From Bordetella ansorpii (GTDB taxonomy: Bacteria; Pseudomonadota; Gammaproteobacteria; Burkholderiales; Burkholderiaceae_B): 64,000 bases of DNA. Where the stretch lies: NCBI RefSeq assembly GCF_900078705.1, contig NZ_FKIF01000006.1, positions 930,001 through 994,000 on the forward strand, in the 5' to 3' direction. Position numbers and translations under genes: made by a program. Below the pieces are notes generated by a model, which made no database searches, was not told where the DNA came from, and saw only the letters and a list, made by a program, of their open reading frames with translations. Positions 42,210-52,086 of the stretch are shown piece after piece. Position 1 is the first letter of the stretch. Each line of letters opens with the position of its first letter.

Positions 42210-43718
42210 ATGTCCACCGACTACCTCAAACGCATCCTGACCTCCAAGGTCTACGACGTCGCCGTCGAATCCCCCCTCGAAACCGCCACTCTGTTGTCGC
42301 AGCGAATTTCGAACACGGTGATGCTCAAGCGCGAGGATACGCAGGCGGTGTTCAGCTTCAAGCTGCGCGGGGCGTACAACAAGATGGCCCACCTGACGCC
42401 GGCGGCGCGCAGCCGGGGCGTCATCGCCGCCTCGGCGGGCAACCATGCCCAAGGCGTGGCGCTGGCCGCCAGCCGCCTGGGCTGCCGTGCCGTGATCGTC
42501 ATGCCGACCACCACGCCCGAGGTCAAGATCGAAGCCGTGCGCCGCCTGGGCGGCGAGACGGTGCTGGCCGGTGAAAGCTTCACCGACGCCTACGAACATG
42601 CCAAGCAGTTGGAAAAGACCGAGAAACTGACTTTCGTGCACCCCTTCGACGATCCCGACGTGATCGCCGGACAGGGCACGGTGGGCATGGAGATCCTGCG
42701 CCAGCATCCCGGCGAGATCGAGGCGATCTTCGTGGCCATCGGTGGCGGCGGCCTGATCTCCGGCGTTGCCGCGTACGTGAAGCAACTGCGTCCCGGGATC
42801 AAGATCATCGGCGTGCAGACCGAAGATTCCGATGCCATGGTGCGCAGCGTGCGCGCCGGCCGCCGCGTGCAGTTGAACGACGTGGGCCTGTTCTCGGACG
42901 GCACCGCGGTCAAGCTGGTGGGCGCCGAAACGTTCCGCCTGACGCGCAAGTACGTGGACGACTTCGTGGTGGTCAACACCGACGCCATCTGTGCGGCCAT
43001 CAAGGACGTCTTCCAGGATACGCGCAGCGTGCTGGAACCCTCGGGCGCCATGGCCCTGGCGGGCGCCAAGCAGTACGCCGCGCAGCACAAGCTCAAGGGC
43101 AAGACGCTGATCGCCATCGCCTGCGGCGCCAACATGAATTTCGACCGCCTGCGCTTCGTCTCCGAACGCGCGGAGGTCGGCGAAATGCGCGAGGCCGTGT
43201 TCGCCGTGACCATGCCCGAGCAGCGCGGCAGCTTCCGCCGCTTCTGCGAGCTGGTGGGCAACCGCAGCGTCACCGAATTCAACTACCGCATCTCGGATGC
43301 CGATCGCGCGCACGTGTTCGTGGGCCTGCAGGTCTCTTCGCCCAACGAGCCCGCCAGGATCGCCACGCACTTCAGGAAAAGCGGCTTCGACACGCTGGAC
43401 CTGACGCACGACGAAATGGCCAAGACGCACTTGCGCCACATGGTGGGCGGGCGCTCGCGCCTGGCGGAAAACGAACTGCTGTACCGCTTCGAATTCCCCG
43501 AGCGTCCCGGCGCGTTGATGCGCTTCCTGAACGCGATGAATCCCGACTGGAACATCAGCCTGTTCCACTACCGCAACCAGGGAGCCGACTACGGCCGCAT
43601 CCTGATCGGCATCCAGGTGCCGCCGTCCGACAAGAAGCAATTCAAGACCTTCGTGACGGAACTGGGCTATCCGCACTGGAATGAGACCGACAATCCCGCC
43701 TACAAGCTCTTCCTGTAG
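42210..43718 (+). CDS. ilvA: Threonine dehydratase, biosynthetic (threonine ammonia-lyase)
   Basis: The 502-residue enzyme has a PLP catalytic domain with Lys51 in FSFKLRGAYNK, SAGNHAQGVALAA, the glycine-rich phosphate loop IGGGGLISG, and two C-terminal ACT-like regulatory domains (MREAVFAVTMPEQRGSF and LLYRFEFPERPGALMRFLN). That architecture is the biosynthetic, isoleucine-inhibited type. It deaminates threonine to 2-oxobutanoate, the first step to isoleucine. The long upstream frame, from 41451, runs antisense to the DedA-like gene and is not coding. No leader-peptide attenuator is seen before the ATG. A strong terminator follows. Confidence 0.95.
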   Translation: MSTDYLKRILTSKVYDVAVESPLETATLLSQRISNTVMLKREDTQAVFSFKLRGAYNKMAHLTPAARSRGVIAASAGNHAQGVALAASRLGCRAVIVMPTTTPEVKIEAVRRLGGETVLAGESFTDAYEHAKQLEKTEKLTFVHPFDDPDVIAGQGTVGMEILRQHPGEIEAIFVAIGGGGLISGVAAYVKQLRPGIKIIGVQTEDSDAMVRSVRAGRRVQLNDVGLFSDGTAVKLVGAETFRLTRKYVDDFVVVNTDAICAAIKDVFQDTRSVLEPSGAMALAGAKQYAAQHKLKGKTLIAIACGANMNFDRLRFVSERAEVGEMREAVFAVTMPEQRGSFRRFCELVGNRSVTEFNYRISDADRAHVFVGLQVSSPNEPARIATHFRKSGFDTLDLTHDEMAKTHLRHMVGGRSRLAENELLYRFEFPERPGALMRFLNAMNPDWNISLFHYRNQGADYGRILIGIQVPPSDKKQFKTFVTELGYPHWNETDNPAYKLFL

Positions 43719-43748
43719 GCGCCGTTCCCGCAACGGCAAGCCACCACA

Positions 43749-43772
43749 CGGGGCCGAAAGGCCCCGTTTTCC
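43749..43772 (+). terminator. Rho-independent terminator of ilvA
   Basis: CGGGGCC (43749-43755), loop GAAA and GGCCCCG (43760-43766) form a tight hairpin followed by TTTTCC, 31 bases after the ilvA stop. Confidence 0.9.
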
Positions 43773-43989
43773 TTTGCCGGCATCGAAGGCGGACGGCGCT
43801 CCATCGCCCCGGCGCACGCAGGCCGGGCTTGGGTTGCCGATTGACAACAGATTGAATGCAACCGGGGTTCAGCTCGGTAAAAACCCTCGATTTTGCAAAC
43901 TTTATTCCATCTGTGGAAATATTTGCTGGGATATCATCCATTACAGATAAAAGAGGCATCAATGCCCGCTGCTACCAGAAGACCAGCAG

Positions 43990-44880
43990 ATGGATATCCA
44001 GCTCAACGACATCGCCCTGTTTGTCGAAGTCGCCAAACGCAAGAACTTCAGCCACGCCGCCGAGGCGCTGGGCATTCCGACGTCCACGCTGTCGCGCCGC
44101 GTCACCGAGCTCGAACGCGGCATCGGCATGCGCCTGCTGAACCGCAGCACCCGCCGCATCGACCTGACCGAAGCGGGCGCCGTGTATTTCGAGCGTTGCC
44201 GCCACATCGTGGAAGAGGCCCGTGTCGCGCACGAGCAATTGCTGGACATGGCCGCGCAGCCCAAGGGCCGCCTGCGCATCTCGATGCCCACCAGCCTGGC
44301 GCAGTTGTTCCTGCCTGCCGTGATCCGCGAATTCCGCGCCCAGTACCCCGATATCGAGTGCGATTTCGACCTGAGCATGCGGCCCATCGATCCGATCAGC
44401 AATCCGTACGATCTGGTGCTGCGCTTCGGCCAGCAGCCGGACTCCAGCCTGATCGCGCGGCAGATCGTGCTGATGACGCAGCGCCTGTATGCCTCGCCCG
44501 CCTACCTGGAACGCTACGGCGAGCCGCGCACGCCGTCCGACCTGAGCCACCACGAATGCCTGCGGCCGGCGATGACGGACGTGATGTCCTACTGGGTGCT
44601 GCACTCGGGCGAAAAGGTCGAGCGCGTGCAGGTATCCGGCCGGCTGGCGGCCAACAACGTCGGCATGCTGGGACGCCTGGCCAGCCAGGGGCTGGGCATC
44701 ACCCCGCTGCTGGTGTTCGAGGCCATGGAACGCGCCATCACGCAGAACGGCCTGGTGCGCGTGCTGCCCGACTGGGCACTGACGCCGCTGCCGCTGTTTG
44801 CCCTGCTGCCCTCGCGCATGATTCCCGCCAAGACGCGCGCGTTCCTGGATTTCATCCAGCCCCGGCTGAACGAGGCATGA
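43990..44880 (+). CDS. LysR-family transcriptional regulator
   Basis: The 296-residue protein has a helix-turn-helix in residues 1-60 (MDIQLNDIALFVEVAKRKNFSHAAEALGIPTSTLSRRVTELE) and an effector domain of the CrgA/DsdC-like group (GRLRISMPTSLAQLFLPAVIREF, LRFGQQPDSSLIARQIV, GLGITPLLVFEAM). It follows the ilvA terminator and an AT-rich stretch (43850-43960) with its own promoter. No divergent partner is present, since the next gene (apt) is convergent, so its target cannot be inferred from position. Confidence 0.9.
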   Translation: MDIQLNDIALFVEVAKRKNFSHAAEALGIPTSTLSRRVTELERGIGMRLLNRSTRRIDLTEAGAVYFERCRHIVEEARVAHEQLLDMAAQPKGRLRISMPTSLAQLFLPAVIREFRAQYPDIECDFDLSMRPIDPISNPYDLVLRFGQQPDSSLIARQIVLMTQRLYASPAYLERYGEPRTPSDLSHHECLRPAMTDVMSYWVLHSGEKVERVQVSGRLAANNVGMLGRLASQGLGITPLLVFEAMERAITQNGLVRVLPDWALTPLPLFALLPSRMIPAKTRAFLDFIQPRLNEA

Positions 44881-44911
44881 GAGGCAACCGCGCGCGCCCC
44901 ATGCCCGGCAT

Positions 44912-45466
44912 TCAGGCCGGGTCTTCGGCGCCGAACTGACAGACCGTGTACAGCGGCGTTCCCGTCGCGGCGATCTGCCTGGAGCCCCCCAGTTCGGGCA
45001 GGTCGATGACCGCGGCCGCCTCGACCACGTTGGCGCCCAGGCGCTGCAACAGCTTGATGGCCGCCAGCATGGTGCCGCCGGTGGCGATCAGGTCGTCGAC
45101 CAGCAGCACGCGCTGGCCGGTGCGCACGGCATCCGTGTGCATTTCGACGGTGGCATTGCCGTATTCCAGCGAATAGGATTCGGCCAAGGTGCGGAACGGC
45201 AGCTTGCCTTTCTTGCGCACGGGTACGAAACCCAGGTTCAGCTCATAGGCCAGCACGCTGCCCAGGATGAAACCGCGCGCATCGACGCCGGCCACCAGGT
45301 CGAGCCGCTGGCGCATGTAGCGATAGACGAACAGATCGATCAGGGCGCGGAAGGTGCGCGGGTCCTGCAGCACGGGCGTGATGTCACGGAACATCACGCC
45401 TGGCGAGGGCCAGTCGGGGACGCTGCGTATGGTGCGCCGGACAACGTCGGCGTAATCGGTCTGCAT
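44912..45466 (-). CDS. apt: Adenine phosphoribosyltransferase
   Basis: The 184-residue protein has the PRPP-binding signature [18 protein letters not shown], the adenine site region [19 protein letters not shown], and [20 protein letters not shown] with KKGKLPFRT, all typical of Apt. It makes AMP from adenine and PRPP in the cytoplasm. The start at 45466 follows GGGGACG; the ATG at 45502 would add 12 residues. The gene comes 54 bases after cydC in the same direction and may be read with the cytochrome bd operon. Confidence 0.93.
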   Translation of the reverse strand: MQTDYADVVRRTIRSVPDWPSPGVMFRDITPVLQDPRTFRALIDLFVYRYMRQRLDLVAGVDARGFILGSVLAYELNLGFVPVRKKGKLPFRTLAESYSLEYGNATVEMHTDAVRTGQRVLLVDDLIATGGTMLAAIKLLQRLGANVVEAAAVIDLPELGGSRQIAATGTPLYTVCQFGAEDPA

Positions 45467-45520
45467 GGTGGAACGTCCCCGGAATGGCACAGCAGCCCGC
45501 ACTATACCCGCGCGGATCGC

Positions 45521-47266
45521 TCAAGCCAATGACGCCGGCTGGCCTTCGACCAGTCGTCCCGCATGCAGCCGTAACCGCCGGTGCACCGCGCCCGCCGGCA
45601 GCGCGGCATGGGTGGCCAGCACGACCGCGCGGCCCTGCACCGCCTGGCCCAGGTCGCGCAGGAAAGCGGCCTCGGTCGCGGCATCCAGGCCCGCGGTGGG
45701 TTCGTCCAGCAACAGCACCGCGGCCGGCGAAAGCACCACGCGTGCCAGGCACAGGCGGCGGGCCTGGCCCGCCGACAATCCGGCGCCGGTCTCGCCCACC
45801 CAGGTGTCCAGGCCCTGCGGCAGGCCGCGTACGAAGTCGTCCAGCCGTGCAGCGGCCAGCGCCGCCCACAGCGCGGTATCGCTGGCCTGCGCGTCGCCGA
45901 TCAGCAGATTGGTGCGCAGGGTGCCCAGAAAAACCGGCGAATCCTGCGACAGCAGCGCGATGCGCTGGTGCAGCGCCTGCTGGGCGCATTGCCGCACGTC
46001 GCACCCCCCATAGGTGACGCGCCCGTCCCGTGGATCGTCCAGGCGCAGCAGCAGGTGCAGCAGCGTGGACTTGCCCGATCCGCTGGCGCCCTCGATGGCC
46101 ACCCGTTCGCCCGGCGCCACGCGCAGGTCGACGCCGTCCAGCACCCATGCGCCGGGTGCTGCCTCGGGATAGGCGTAACGCAGGCCATGCGCCTGCAGGT
46201 CGCCCGCCACGGGCAGCGGCTGCGGCGAGGCGACATCCTGCAGATCGGGCTCGGCGGCGACGATGTCGCGGATACGCGCGGCGGCGGCGCGAGCCGCGCC
46301 CAGGCGGGACACGCCGCGCATCACCGGACCCGCCACTTCGAAGATACCGATGGTGGCCAGCAGCAGGCCGGCCATCAACGGCCCTGAAATCCTGCCCTCG
46401 GGCAGGCCGCCCAGGCCTGCCCACAGCACCGCCAGCATGGCGGCGCCCGCGGCGGCCTGCAGCATCCATTGGCCGGCGGCCGCGATGCGCGCCTGCCGCT
46501 GACGCGCCCGCCCGGCCTCCAGGCACAGGGCGTCGAAGCGCTGCTGCGCGGGCGTGGCCGCATGCATGGCGGCGATGTCGGCATGGCCTTCGACCGCATC
46601 CAGCACCGCGGAACGCAGGCCTGCGGCGCTCTCCTGCAGCGCGGCGCCGGGACGCTTCGAGGCCCTCACCAGCAGCAGCGGCACCAGCACACAGGCCGTG
46701 AACAGCGCCAGGGCCACGGCCAGGCCAGCCGCCGGCAACCACCCGCCCACCACCAACGACAGCACCGTGCCGCCCAGCAACGCGGTCGCGACGGGCGCCA
46801 CGACGAACAGGAAGAGGGTGTCCAGCGCATCCACGTCGCCGGTCAGGCGCGCGACCAGATCGCCGCCGCGATAGCGGGCCAGTTGGCGCGGCGACAGGCG
46901 GATCAGCGCGCGGAACACCGAGCCGCGCAGGTCGGCCAGCAGATGCAGCGTGGCGGCATGGCCCACCAGGCGCTCGGCGTAGCGCGCGCCGATGCGCAGG
47001 AAGGACAGGCCGCGCACCATCGCGGAGGGCACGAAGAGATTGAACGCGGACCCCGCGCCCGCCAGCGCCGCCCCGGTGAGAAACCAGCCGGACACGCCCA
47101 GCAGGCCCGTGCCCGCGGCCACGGTGACCAGGGCCAGCAGCAAGGCGGCGGACAGGCTGCGCCAGCGGCGCAGGTAGAGGGCGCGCAGGCGGCTGCGCCG
47201 CGTGACGGGCTGCGCTTGCGATTCGATCGGCGTGCTCATGCCGCCCCCTCGGCCCCCCGCGCTCAT
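45521..47266 (-). CDS. cydC: Heterodimeric ABC exporter subunit CydC
   Basis: The 581-residue half-transporter has six membrane helices in the N-terminal part (LSAALLLALVTVAAGTGLLGVSGWFL onwards) and an ABC domain with Walker A EGASGSGKST, signature LSAGQARRL and Walker B AVLLLDEPTAGLD. CydCD moves heme, cysteine or glutathione-related compounds across the membrane and is needed to assemble cytochrome bd. I place the start at 47266, where ATGA overlaps the cydD stop and GGAGG precedes. The ATG at 47239 also has a good Shine-Dalgarno (GAGGGGG). It is the last cyd gene before apt. Confidence 0.93.
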   Translation of the reverse strand: MSAGGRGGGMSTPIESQAQPVTRRSRLRALYLRRWRSLSAALLLALVTVAAGTGLLGVSGWFLTGAALAGAGSAFNLFVPSAMVRGLSFLRIGARYAERLVGHAATLHLLADLRGSVFRALIRLSPRQLARYRGGDLVARLTGDVDALDTLFLFVVAPVATALLGGTVLSLVVGGWLPAAGLAVALALFTACVLVPLLLVRASKRPGAALQESAAGLRSAVLDAVEGHADIAAMHAATPAQQRFDALCLEAGRARQRQARIAAAGQWMLQAAAGAAMLAVLWAGLGGLPEGRISGPLMAGLLLATIGIFEVAGPVMRGVSRLGAARAAAARIRDIVAAEPDLQDVASPQPLPVAGDLQAHGLRYAYPEAAPGAWVLDGVDLRVAPGERVAIEGASGSGKSTLLHLLLRLDDPRDGRVTYGGCDVRQCAQQALHQRIALLSQDSPVFLGTLRTNLLIGDAQASDTALWAALAAARLDDFVRGLPQGLDTWVGETGAGLSAGQARRLCLARVVLSPAAVLLLDEPTAGLDAATEAAFLRDLGQAVQGRAVVLATHAALPAGAVHRRLRLHAGRLVEGQPASLA

Positions 47267-49080
47267 ACCGCCTCCGCCCATTTGCCCGCCCGCAGCACCA
47301 GGCGGCGCGGCAGGCGGCTGGCGACCGTTTCGGAGTGCGTGGCCATCAGCACGGTACGGCCCTGCGCGAACGCCAGCAGTTCATCGAGCACACGCGCCTG
47401 CGTATCGGCATCCAGGTGCGCCGTGGGCTCGTCCAGCAGGATCAGGCCCGGATCGCGCAGGAACAGGCGCGCCAGCGCCACGCGCTGCGCCTGACCACCC
47501 GACAGGCCGCGTCCGCGGCTGGCCAGGCGCGTGTCCAGGCCTCGCGGCATGGCCTGGGCGAACTCCATCACGCAGGCACGGCGCGCGGCATCGGCCACGT
47601 CCTGCGCGCTGGCGTCGGGCCGCGCCAGGCGGATGTTGTCGGCGATGGTGCCTTCGAACAGATACGGCTTCTGGCCGATCAGCGCCACGCGGGTGCGCAG
47701 CGCGGCCTCGTCCCACTCGGACAGCGCCAGGCCGTCGAGCGCGATGGCGCCGGAGGTTTCGCGCAGGCGGCACAGGGCTTCCAGCAGCGTGGTCTTGCCC
47801 ACGCCGCTGACGCCCATCAAGGCCACATGCTCGCCTGGAGCCAGCGCCAGATCCAGTTCGTTCAACACGGGTTGGCCACGGCCGGGCACCGACACCGTCA
47901 AGCCGTGCACCCGCAGGCGCGAGGCACGGCGGGCCGCGCGCGGCGGCATGGCGCGAGAGGGGCCGGAGCGCGCAGCCACGGCCTGCACCGCGCCGGCCGC
48001 CTCGGTGGCGGCGCGGGAATCGACCGCGTCGCCAGGAAAGGGCTCGCTGCCCGGCAGGCCGTCGAACGCCTGCTCGATCTGGGTGACGGCGGCGCGCGCG
48101 GCGGCGCGGTCGTGATAATGCGCGGCGAACAGGCGCAGCGGGGCATACACCTCGGGCGCCATCAACAGACAGAAGAAACCGGCCTGCAGCGTCAGCGCCT
48201 GGCTGCGCACGTCCAGATAACCCAGATACGTCAGGCCGATGTACACCGCCACGCCGGCCACGCCCAACGCGGCGAAGAATTCGAGCACGGCGGAAGAAAG
48301 AAAGGCGATGCGCAGCACCGCCATGGTCCGTTCGCGCAACGCCGAACTGGCCTCGGCCACGGCCTGGGCTTCCGCCTCGGCACGGCCGTGCAGCTTCAGC
48401 GTGGACAGGCCGCGCAGACGGTCGGCGAAGAAGCCCGACAGGCGGGCAAAGGCCCGCATGTGGCGGCGGCTGGCGGCTTCCGCGCCCCAGCCCACCAGCG
48501 CCATGAACAGGGGGATCAGCGGCGCGGTGACCAGCAGCAGCAGGCCGGACACCACGTCCACCGGCAACAGCACGACCGAGAACGCCACGGGCAGCACGGC
48601 GGCCGCCCCCATCGAAGGCAGATAACGCGCGAAGAAGCCGTCCAGCGCCTCGACCTGGTCGACCACCGCGCTGGACAGCTCGCCGGACGCGCGCTGGCGC
48701 GTCCATTGCGGACCGGCCTCCAGCAGGCGGCCGAACAGGGCCTGGCGCACCTGGCGCTTGATGCGCTCGGCGGCTTGCGCGCCGGCGCGTTCGGCCAGCC
48801 AGGCCAAGCCCGCCCGCGCCAGGATCAGCGCGGCGATGGCGGCCAGTGAACCGGTGAGTTCGGCGCGCGGCGCGCCCCGCGCGATGGCCGCGTCCAGCAC
48901 GCGCGCCAGCAGCCAGGCCTGCGCCACCAGCAACACGCCGCCCAGCAGCGGCGCGCCGGCGGCCAGCGCCAGCGGCACGCGCGCGGTGCGGGCCAGGCCG
49001 CCCAGCCAGCGCGTCTGCGCCCGCGTGGGCCGGCCCAGTGCGGCCGAAGGATCGTGCTCGATGCCGGACGGGCTGCTCAC
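47263..49080 (-). CDS. cydD: Heterodimeric ABC exporter subunit CydD
   Basis: The 605-residue half-transporter has an N-terminal membrane region (RVPLALAAGAPLLGGVLLVAQAWLLARVLD and five more helices) and an ABC domain with Walker A MGVSGVGKTT, IGQKPYLFEGTIADNI, signature LSGGQAQRV and Walker B LILLDEPTAHLD. It pairs with CydC in the cytoplasmic membrane. A Pro/Ala-rich insert (about residues 350-385) precedes the ABC domain. Translation starts at GTG 49080, four bases after the cydX stop. Its stop overlaps the cydC start. Confidence 0.93.
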   Translation of the reverse strand: MSSPSGIEHDPSAALGRPTRAQTRWLGGLARTARVPLALAAGAPLLGGVLLVAQAWLLARVLDAAIARGAPRAELTGSLAAIAALILARAGLAWLAERAGAQAAERIKRQVRQALFGRLLEAGPQWTRQRASGELSSAVVDQVEALDGFFARYLPSMGAAAVLPVAFSVVLLPVDVVSGLLLLVTAPLIPLFMALVGWGAEAASRRHMRAFARLSGFFADRLRGLSTLKLHGRAEAEAQAVAEASSALRERTMAVLRIAFLSSAVLEFFAALGVAGVAVYIGLTYLGYLDVRSQALTLQAGFFCLLMAPEVYAPLRLFAAHYHDRAAARAAVTQIEQAFDGLPGSEPFPGDAVDSRAATEAAGAVQAVAARSGPSRAMPPRAARRASRLRVHGLTVSVPGRGQPVLNELDLALAPGEHVALMGVSGVGKTTLLEALCRLRETSGAIALDGLALSEWDEAALRTRVALIGQKPYLFEGTIADNIRLARPDASAQDVADAARRACVMEFAQAMPRGLDTRLASRGRGLSGGQAQRVALARLFLRDPGLILLDEPTAHLDADTQARVLDELLAFAQGRTVLMATHSETVASRLPRRLVLRAGKWAEAV

Positions 49081-49084
49081 GGTC

Positions 49085-49210
49085 TTACTCTTCGGGCGGC
49101 AGATTCAAGGGGTCGTGCGCATGGCCTTCACGCAGTTCGAACCACATCGCGTTGACGATGCCGAAGATGCAAGCCAGGCTCAGGCCCAGGATCCAGGAGA
49201 AGTACCACAT
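49085..49210 (-). CDS. cydX: Small subunit of cytochrome bd oxidase (CydX)
   Basis: This 41-residue protein lies in the gap between cydB and cydD. It begins MWYFSWILGLSLACIFGIVN, then AMWFELREGHAHD and an acidic tail PPEE. That single helix starting MWYF.WILG is the hallmark of CydX, which stabilises the heme site of CydAB. The reading frame is too short for usual gene calling. Spacing is tight: 16 bases after cydB and four before cydD. Confidence 0.93.
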   Translation of the reverse strand: MWYFSWILGLSLACIFGIVNAMWFELREGHAHDPLNLPPEE

Positions 49211-49226
49211 GGTCGAAGCTCCTCAA

Positions 49227-50381
49227 TCAGTAGGAATTGGGCGTATCGCCCACGGTTTCATGCGTGACCTTGCCGCGCATCACGCGATACACCCAGGCGG
49301 TGTACACAGTGACGATGGGCAGGAAGAACGCGGTGGCCAGCACCATGATCCACAGCGTCATCGGGCTCGACGAACTGTCCCACACCGTCAGGCCGGCGTT
49401 GGGCTGGCTGGACGACGGCATGATGAACGGGAACAGCGAGAAGCCGACGGTGAGGATGATGCCGGCGATGGACACCGACGAGGCGATGAAGCTGCCCGGA
49501 CCCGCGCGCAGGATCATCAGCAGCGCCGCGCCCAGCGCGCCCGCCACGCCCATGATGGGCGCCAGCCACATGAACGGCCACTTGTAGTAGTTGGCCATCC
49601 AGCCGCCCGGCACCAGGTCTACCGTCTTGGCCAGCGGATTGGACGGGGCGGCCGTGTCGATGGCGCTGGTGATGACGTGGCCGTCGACGCCATTGGACAC
49701 CCAGAAGCCCCCCACGGTGAACAGCACCACCGTCAGCGCGGCGGCGATGCAGCCCCACTTGCGGGCGCGCTCGGCCACCACTTCCTCGGTGCGCCAGGCC
49801 AGCAGCACGGCGCCGTGCATGGCCAGCATCACCACGCTGAGCACGCCGGCCAGCAGCGCGAACGGCGTGAACAGCTGGAAGAAGTGCCCTTCGTACAGGG
49901 GCCGCATCGACGTCGGCTCGAAGCCCGAGGGCACGCCCAGGATGACGTTGCCCATCGCCACGCCGAACACCAGCGAGGCCACCACGCCGCAGAAGCACAG
50001 CACGGCGTCCCAGCGGCTGCGCCACACGGGGCTCTCGAACTTGCTGCGGTACTTGAAGGCCACCGGACGCAGGATCAGCGCCAGCAGCACCAGCATCATC
50101 GCCAGGTAGAACCCGGAGAACGAGGCCGCGTACAGCAGGGGCCAGGCGGCGAAGATGGCGCCGCCGGCCGTGATCAGCCACACCTGGTTGCCTTCCCAGA
50201 CCGGGCCGACCACGTTGATGACGATGCGGCGTTCGGCGTCGGTCCTGGCGACGATGGGCAGCATCGCCGCCGCGCCCAGGTCGAAACCGTCCATGATGGC
50301 GAAGCCGATCAAGAGCGCGCCCAGCAGCGCCCACCACACGACACGCAGGGTGCCGTAATCAAGAGGAATCAAACTGTCCAT
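49227..50381 (-). CDS. cydB: Cytochrome bd ubiquinol oxidase subunit II
   Basis: The 384-residue membrane protein has about eight to nine helices and the CydB pattern WWALLGALLIGFAIMDGFDLG, PVWEGNQVWLITAGGAIFAAWP, PVAFKYRSKF and FVSNG-like WVSNGVDGHVI. CydB is the second large subunit of the proton-motive, high-affinity terminal oxidase. I use the ATG at 50381 (GGAGA upstream); the ATG at 50405 would overlap cydA. Spacing to cydA is 13 bases. Confidence 0.95.
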   Translation of the reverse strand: MDSLIPLDYGTLRVVWWALLGALLIGFAIMDGFDLGAAAMLPIVARTDAERRIVINVVGPVWEGNQVWLITAGGAIFAAWPLLYAASFSGFYLAMMLVLLALILRPVAFKYRSKFESPVWRSRWDAVLCFCGVVASLVFGVAMGNVILGVPSGFEPTSMRPLYEGHFFQLFTPFALLAGVLSVVMLAMHGAVLLAWRTEEVVAERARKWGCIAAALTVVLFTVGGFWVSNGVDGHVITSAIDTAAPSNPLAKTVDLVPGGWMANYYKWPFMWLAPIMGVAGALGAALLMILRAGPGSFIASSVSIAGIILTVGFSLFPFIMPSSSQPNAGLTVWDSSSSPMTLWIMVLATAFFLPIVTVYTAWVYRVMRGKVTHETVGDTPNSY

Positions 50382-50394
50382 GTCGGCTCTCCGT

Positions 50395-51966
50395 TCAGGC
50401 TTCAATCGCCGCTTGGATGGGATCGGCAGGCCGGCGCGGCGCCGGCTTGTCGGACTTGGGGCCCGCCTTGATGGCGTGCAGCATCACCTTCACGGCGATG
50501 ACCAGCAGCACGGTGTAGAGCAACAGGAAGATGCCCAGGCTGATGGCGAGATCCACGAAGGTGAGGCCGGATGCCGCGTAGTACGTGGGCAGCACGCCTT
50601 CGATCACCCAGGGTTGGCGGCCGTACTCGGCCACGAACCAGCCGCATTCGATCGCCACCCACGGCAGCGGCAGGCTCCACAGCGCCACCTTCAGCATCCA
50701 CGGGCGCGCATCCAGACGGCCGCGCGAGGCCAGCCAGAAGGCCACGGCAAAGAACAGGATGAGGTACATGCCGACCGCGACCATGACGCGGAACGTGATG
50801 AACAGCGGCGCCACGTTGGGCACGGTGTCCAGCGCGGCCTGCTTGATCTGCGCGTCGGTCACCTTGCTCAGGTCTTCCTCGTAGCGCTTGACCAGCAGCC
50901 CGTAGCCCAGGTCGGGCCAGGTCTTGTCGAAGGTCATGCGCGCATCGACGTCCTTGGGATTGGCCCGGATGCGCTGCAAGGCCTGGTACGCGACGATGCC
51001 CTCGCGGATGCGCGTCTCGGCGCGCAGCACCAGGTCGTCGATGCCCAGCAGCGGCGTGGTCAGCGAGCGCGTGCCGATGATGCCCATGACGTACGGGATC
51101 TCGATGGCATAGTCGTTGCGGCGCTCTTGCTGGTTCGGGATGGCGAACAGGTTGAAGCTGGCGGGCGCGGGCTCGGTGTGCCACATGGCTTCCATGGCCG
51201 CGATCTTCATCTTCTGGTGTTCGGTGGTCAGATAGCCGCTTTCGTCACCCAGCACCACCACCGACAGCGAGGCCGCCAGGCCGAAGCTGGCCGCCACCGC
51301 CATCGAACGCTTGGCCAGGTCGACGTGGCGGCGGCGCAGCAGGTACCAGGCGCTGATCGACATCACGAACATCGCGCCGGCCACGTAACCCGCGCTGACC
51401 GTGTGCACGAACTTGGCCTGCGCCACGGGATTGAACACCACCGCGGCGAAATCGGTCATTTCCATGCGCATGGTGTCGGGATTGAAGACCGCGCCCACCG
51501 GATTCTGCATCCAGCCGTTGGCGACCAGGATCCACAGCGCCGAGAAGTTGGTGCCGAAGGCGACCAGCCAGGTCACGATCAAGTGGCCGACCTTGGACAG
51601 GCGGTTCCAGCCGAAGAAGAACAGGCCGACGAAGGTGGCTTCCAGGAAGAAGGCCATCAGCCCCTCTAGGGCCAGCGGGGCGCCGAAGATGTCGCCCACG
51701 TAGTGGCTGTAGTAGGACCAGTTCATGCCGAACTGGAACTCCATCACCACGCCGGTGGCCACGCCGATGGCGAAGTTGATGCCGAACAGCGTGCCCCAGA
51801 ACATGGTCATGCGCTTCCAGATCTGGCGCCCCGTCATGACGTACACGCTTTCCATGATGGCCAGGATGAACGACAGGCCCAGGGTGAGCGGCACGAACAG
51901 GAAGTGGTAGAGCGCGGTCGCGGCGAACTGGAAGCGCGACAGGTTGACGACGTCGATATCAATCAT
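50395..51966 (-). CDS. cydA: Cytochrome bd ubiquinol oxidase subunit I
   Basis: The 523-residue subunit carries the hemes: His21 in ALYHFLFVPLTLG (heme d/b595 ligand), a second conserved His in AKFVHTVSAGYVAG (heme b558), and the GWFVAEYGRQPW motif of all CydA proteins near 445. The quinol-binding Q loop (after ALSVVVLGDESGYLT, rich in charged residues) is of the long type, as in E. coli, judged by total length. It oxidises quinol and reduces oxygen to water at low oxygen. It is the first gene of cydABXDC, and the GbsR-like gene lies 121 bases upstream. Confidence 0.96.
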   Translation of the reverse strand: MIDIDVVNLSRFQFAATALYHFLFVPLTLGLSFILAIMESVYVMTGRQIWKRMTMFWGTLFGINFAIGVATGVVMEFQFGMNWSYYSHYVGDIFGAPLALEGLMAFFLEATFVGLFFFGWNRLSKVGHLIVTWLVAFGTNFSALWILVANGWMQNPVGAVFNPDTMRMEMTDFAAVVFNPVAQAKFVHTVSAGYVAGAMFVMSISAWYLLRRRHVDLAKRSMAVAASFGLAASLSVVVLGDESGYLTTEHQKMKIAAMEAMWHTEPAPASFNLFAIPNQQERRNDYAIEIPYVMGIIGTRSLTTPLLGIDDLVLRAETRIREGIVAYQALQRIRANPKDVDARMTFDKTWPDLGYGLLVKRYEEDLSKVTDAQIKQAALDTVPNVAPLFITFRVMVAVGMYLILFFAVAFWLASRGRLDARPWMLKVALWSLPLPWVAIECGWFVAEYGRQPWVIEGVLPTYYAASGLTFVDLAISLGIFLLLYTVLLVIAVKVMLHAIKAGPKSDKPAPRRPADPIQAAIEA

Positions 51967-52086
51967 GGCCGTGCTCCCGGGCAGCGGATAAAAGTCCCGT
52001 GGCTTGCTGGCGTGACAGACAGCCGGGCCACGATACGGAACGGATGCGCATCTTCATCTTAGTGTTTCCAACGGGCACGGCTGGCT

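Noticed and set aside
51967-52086. FNR or ArcA-type site upstream of cydA
   Set aside because: No TTGAT-N4-ATCAA or similar palindrome can be seen in this gap.
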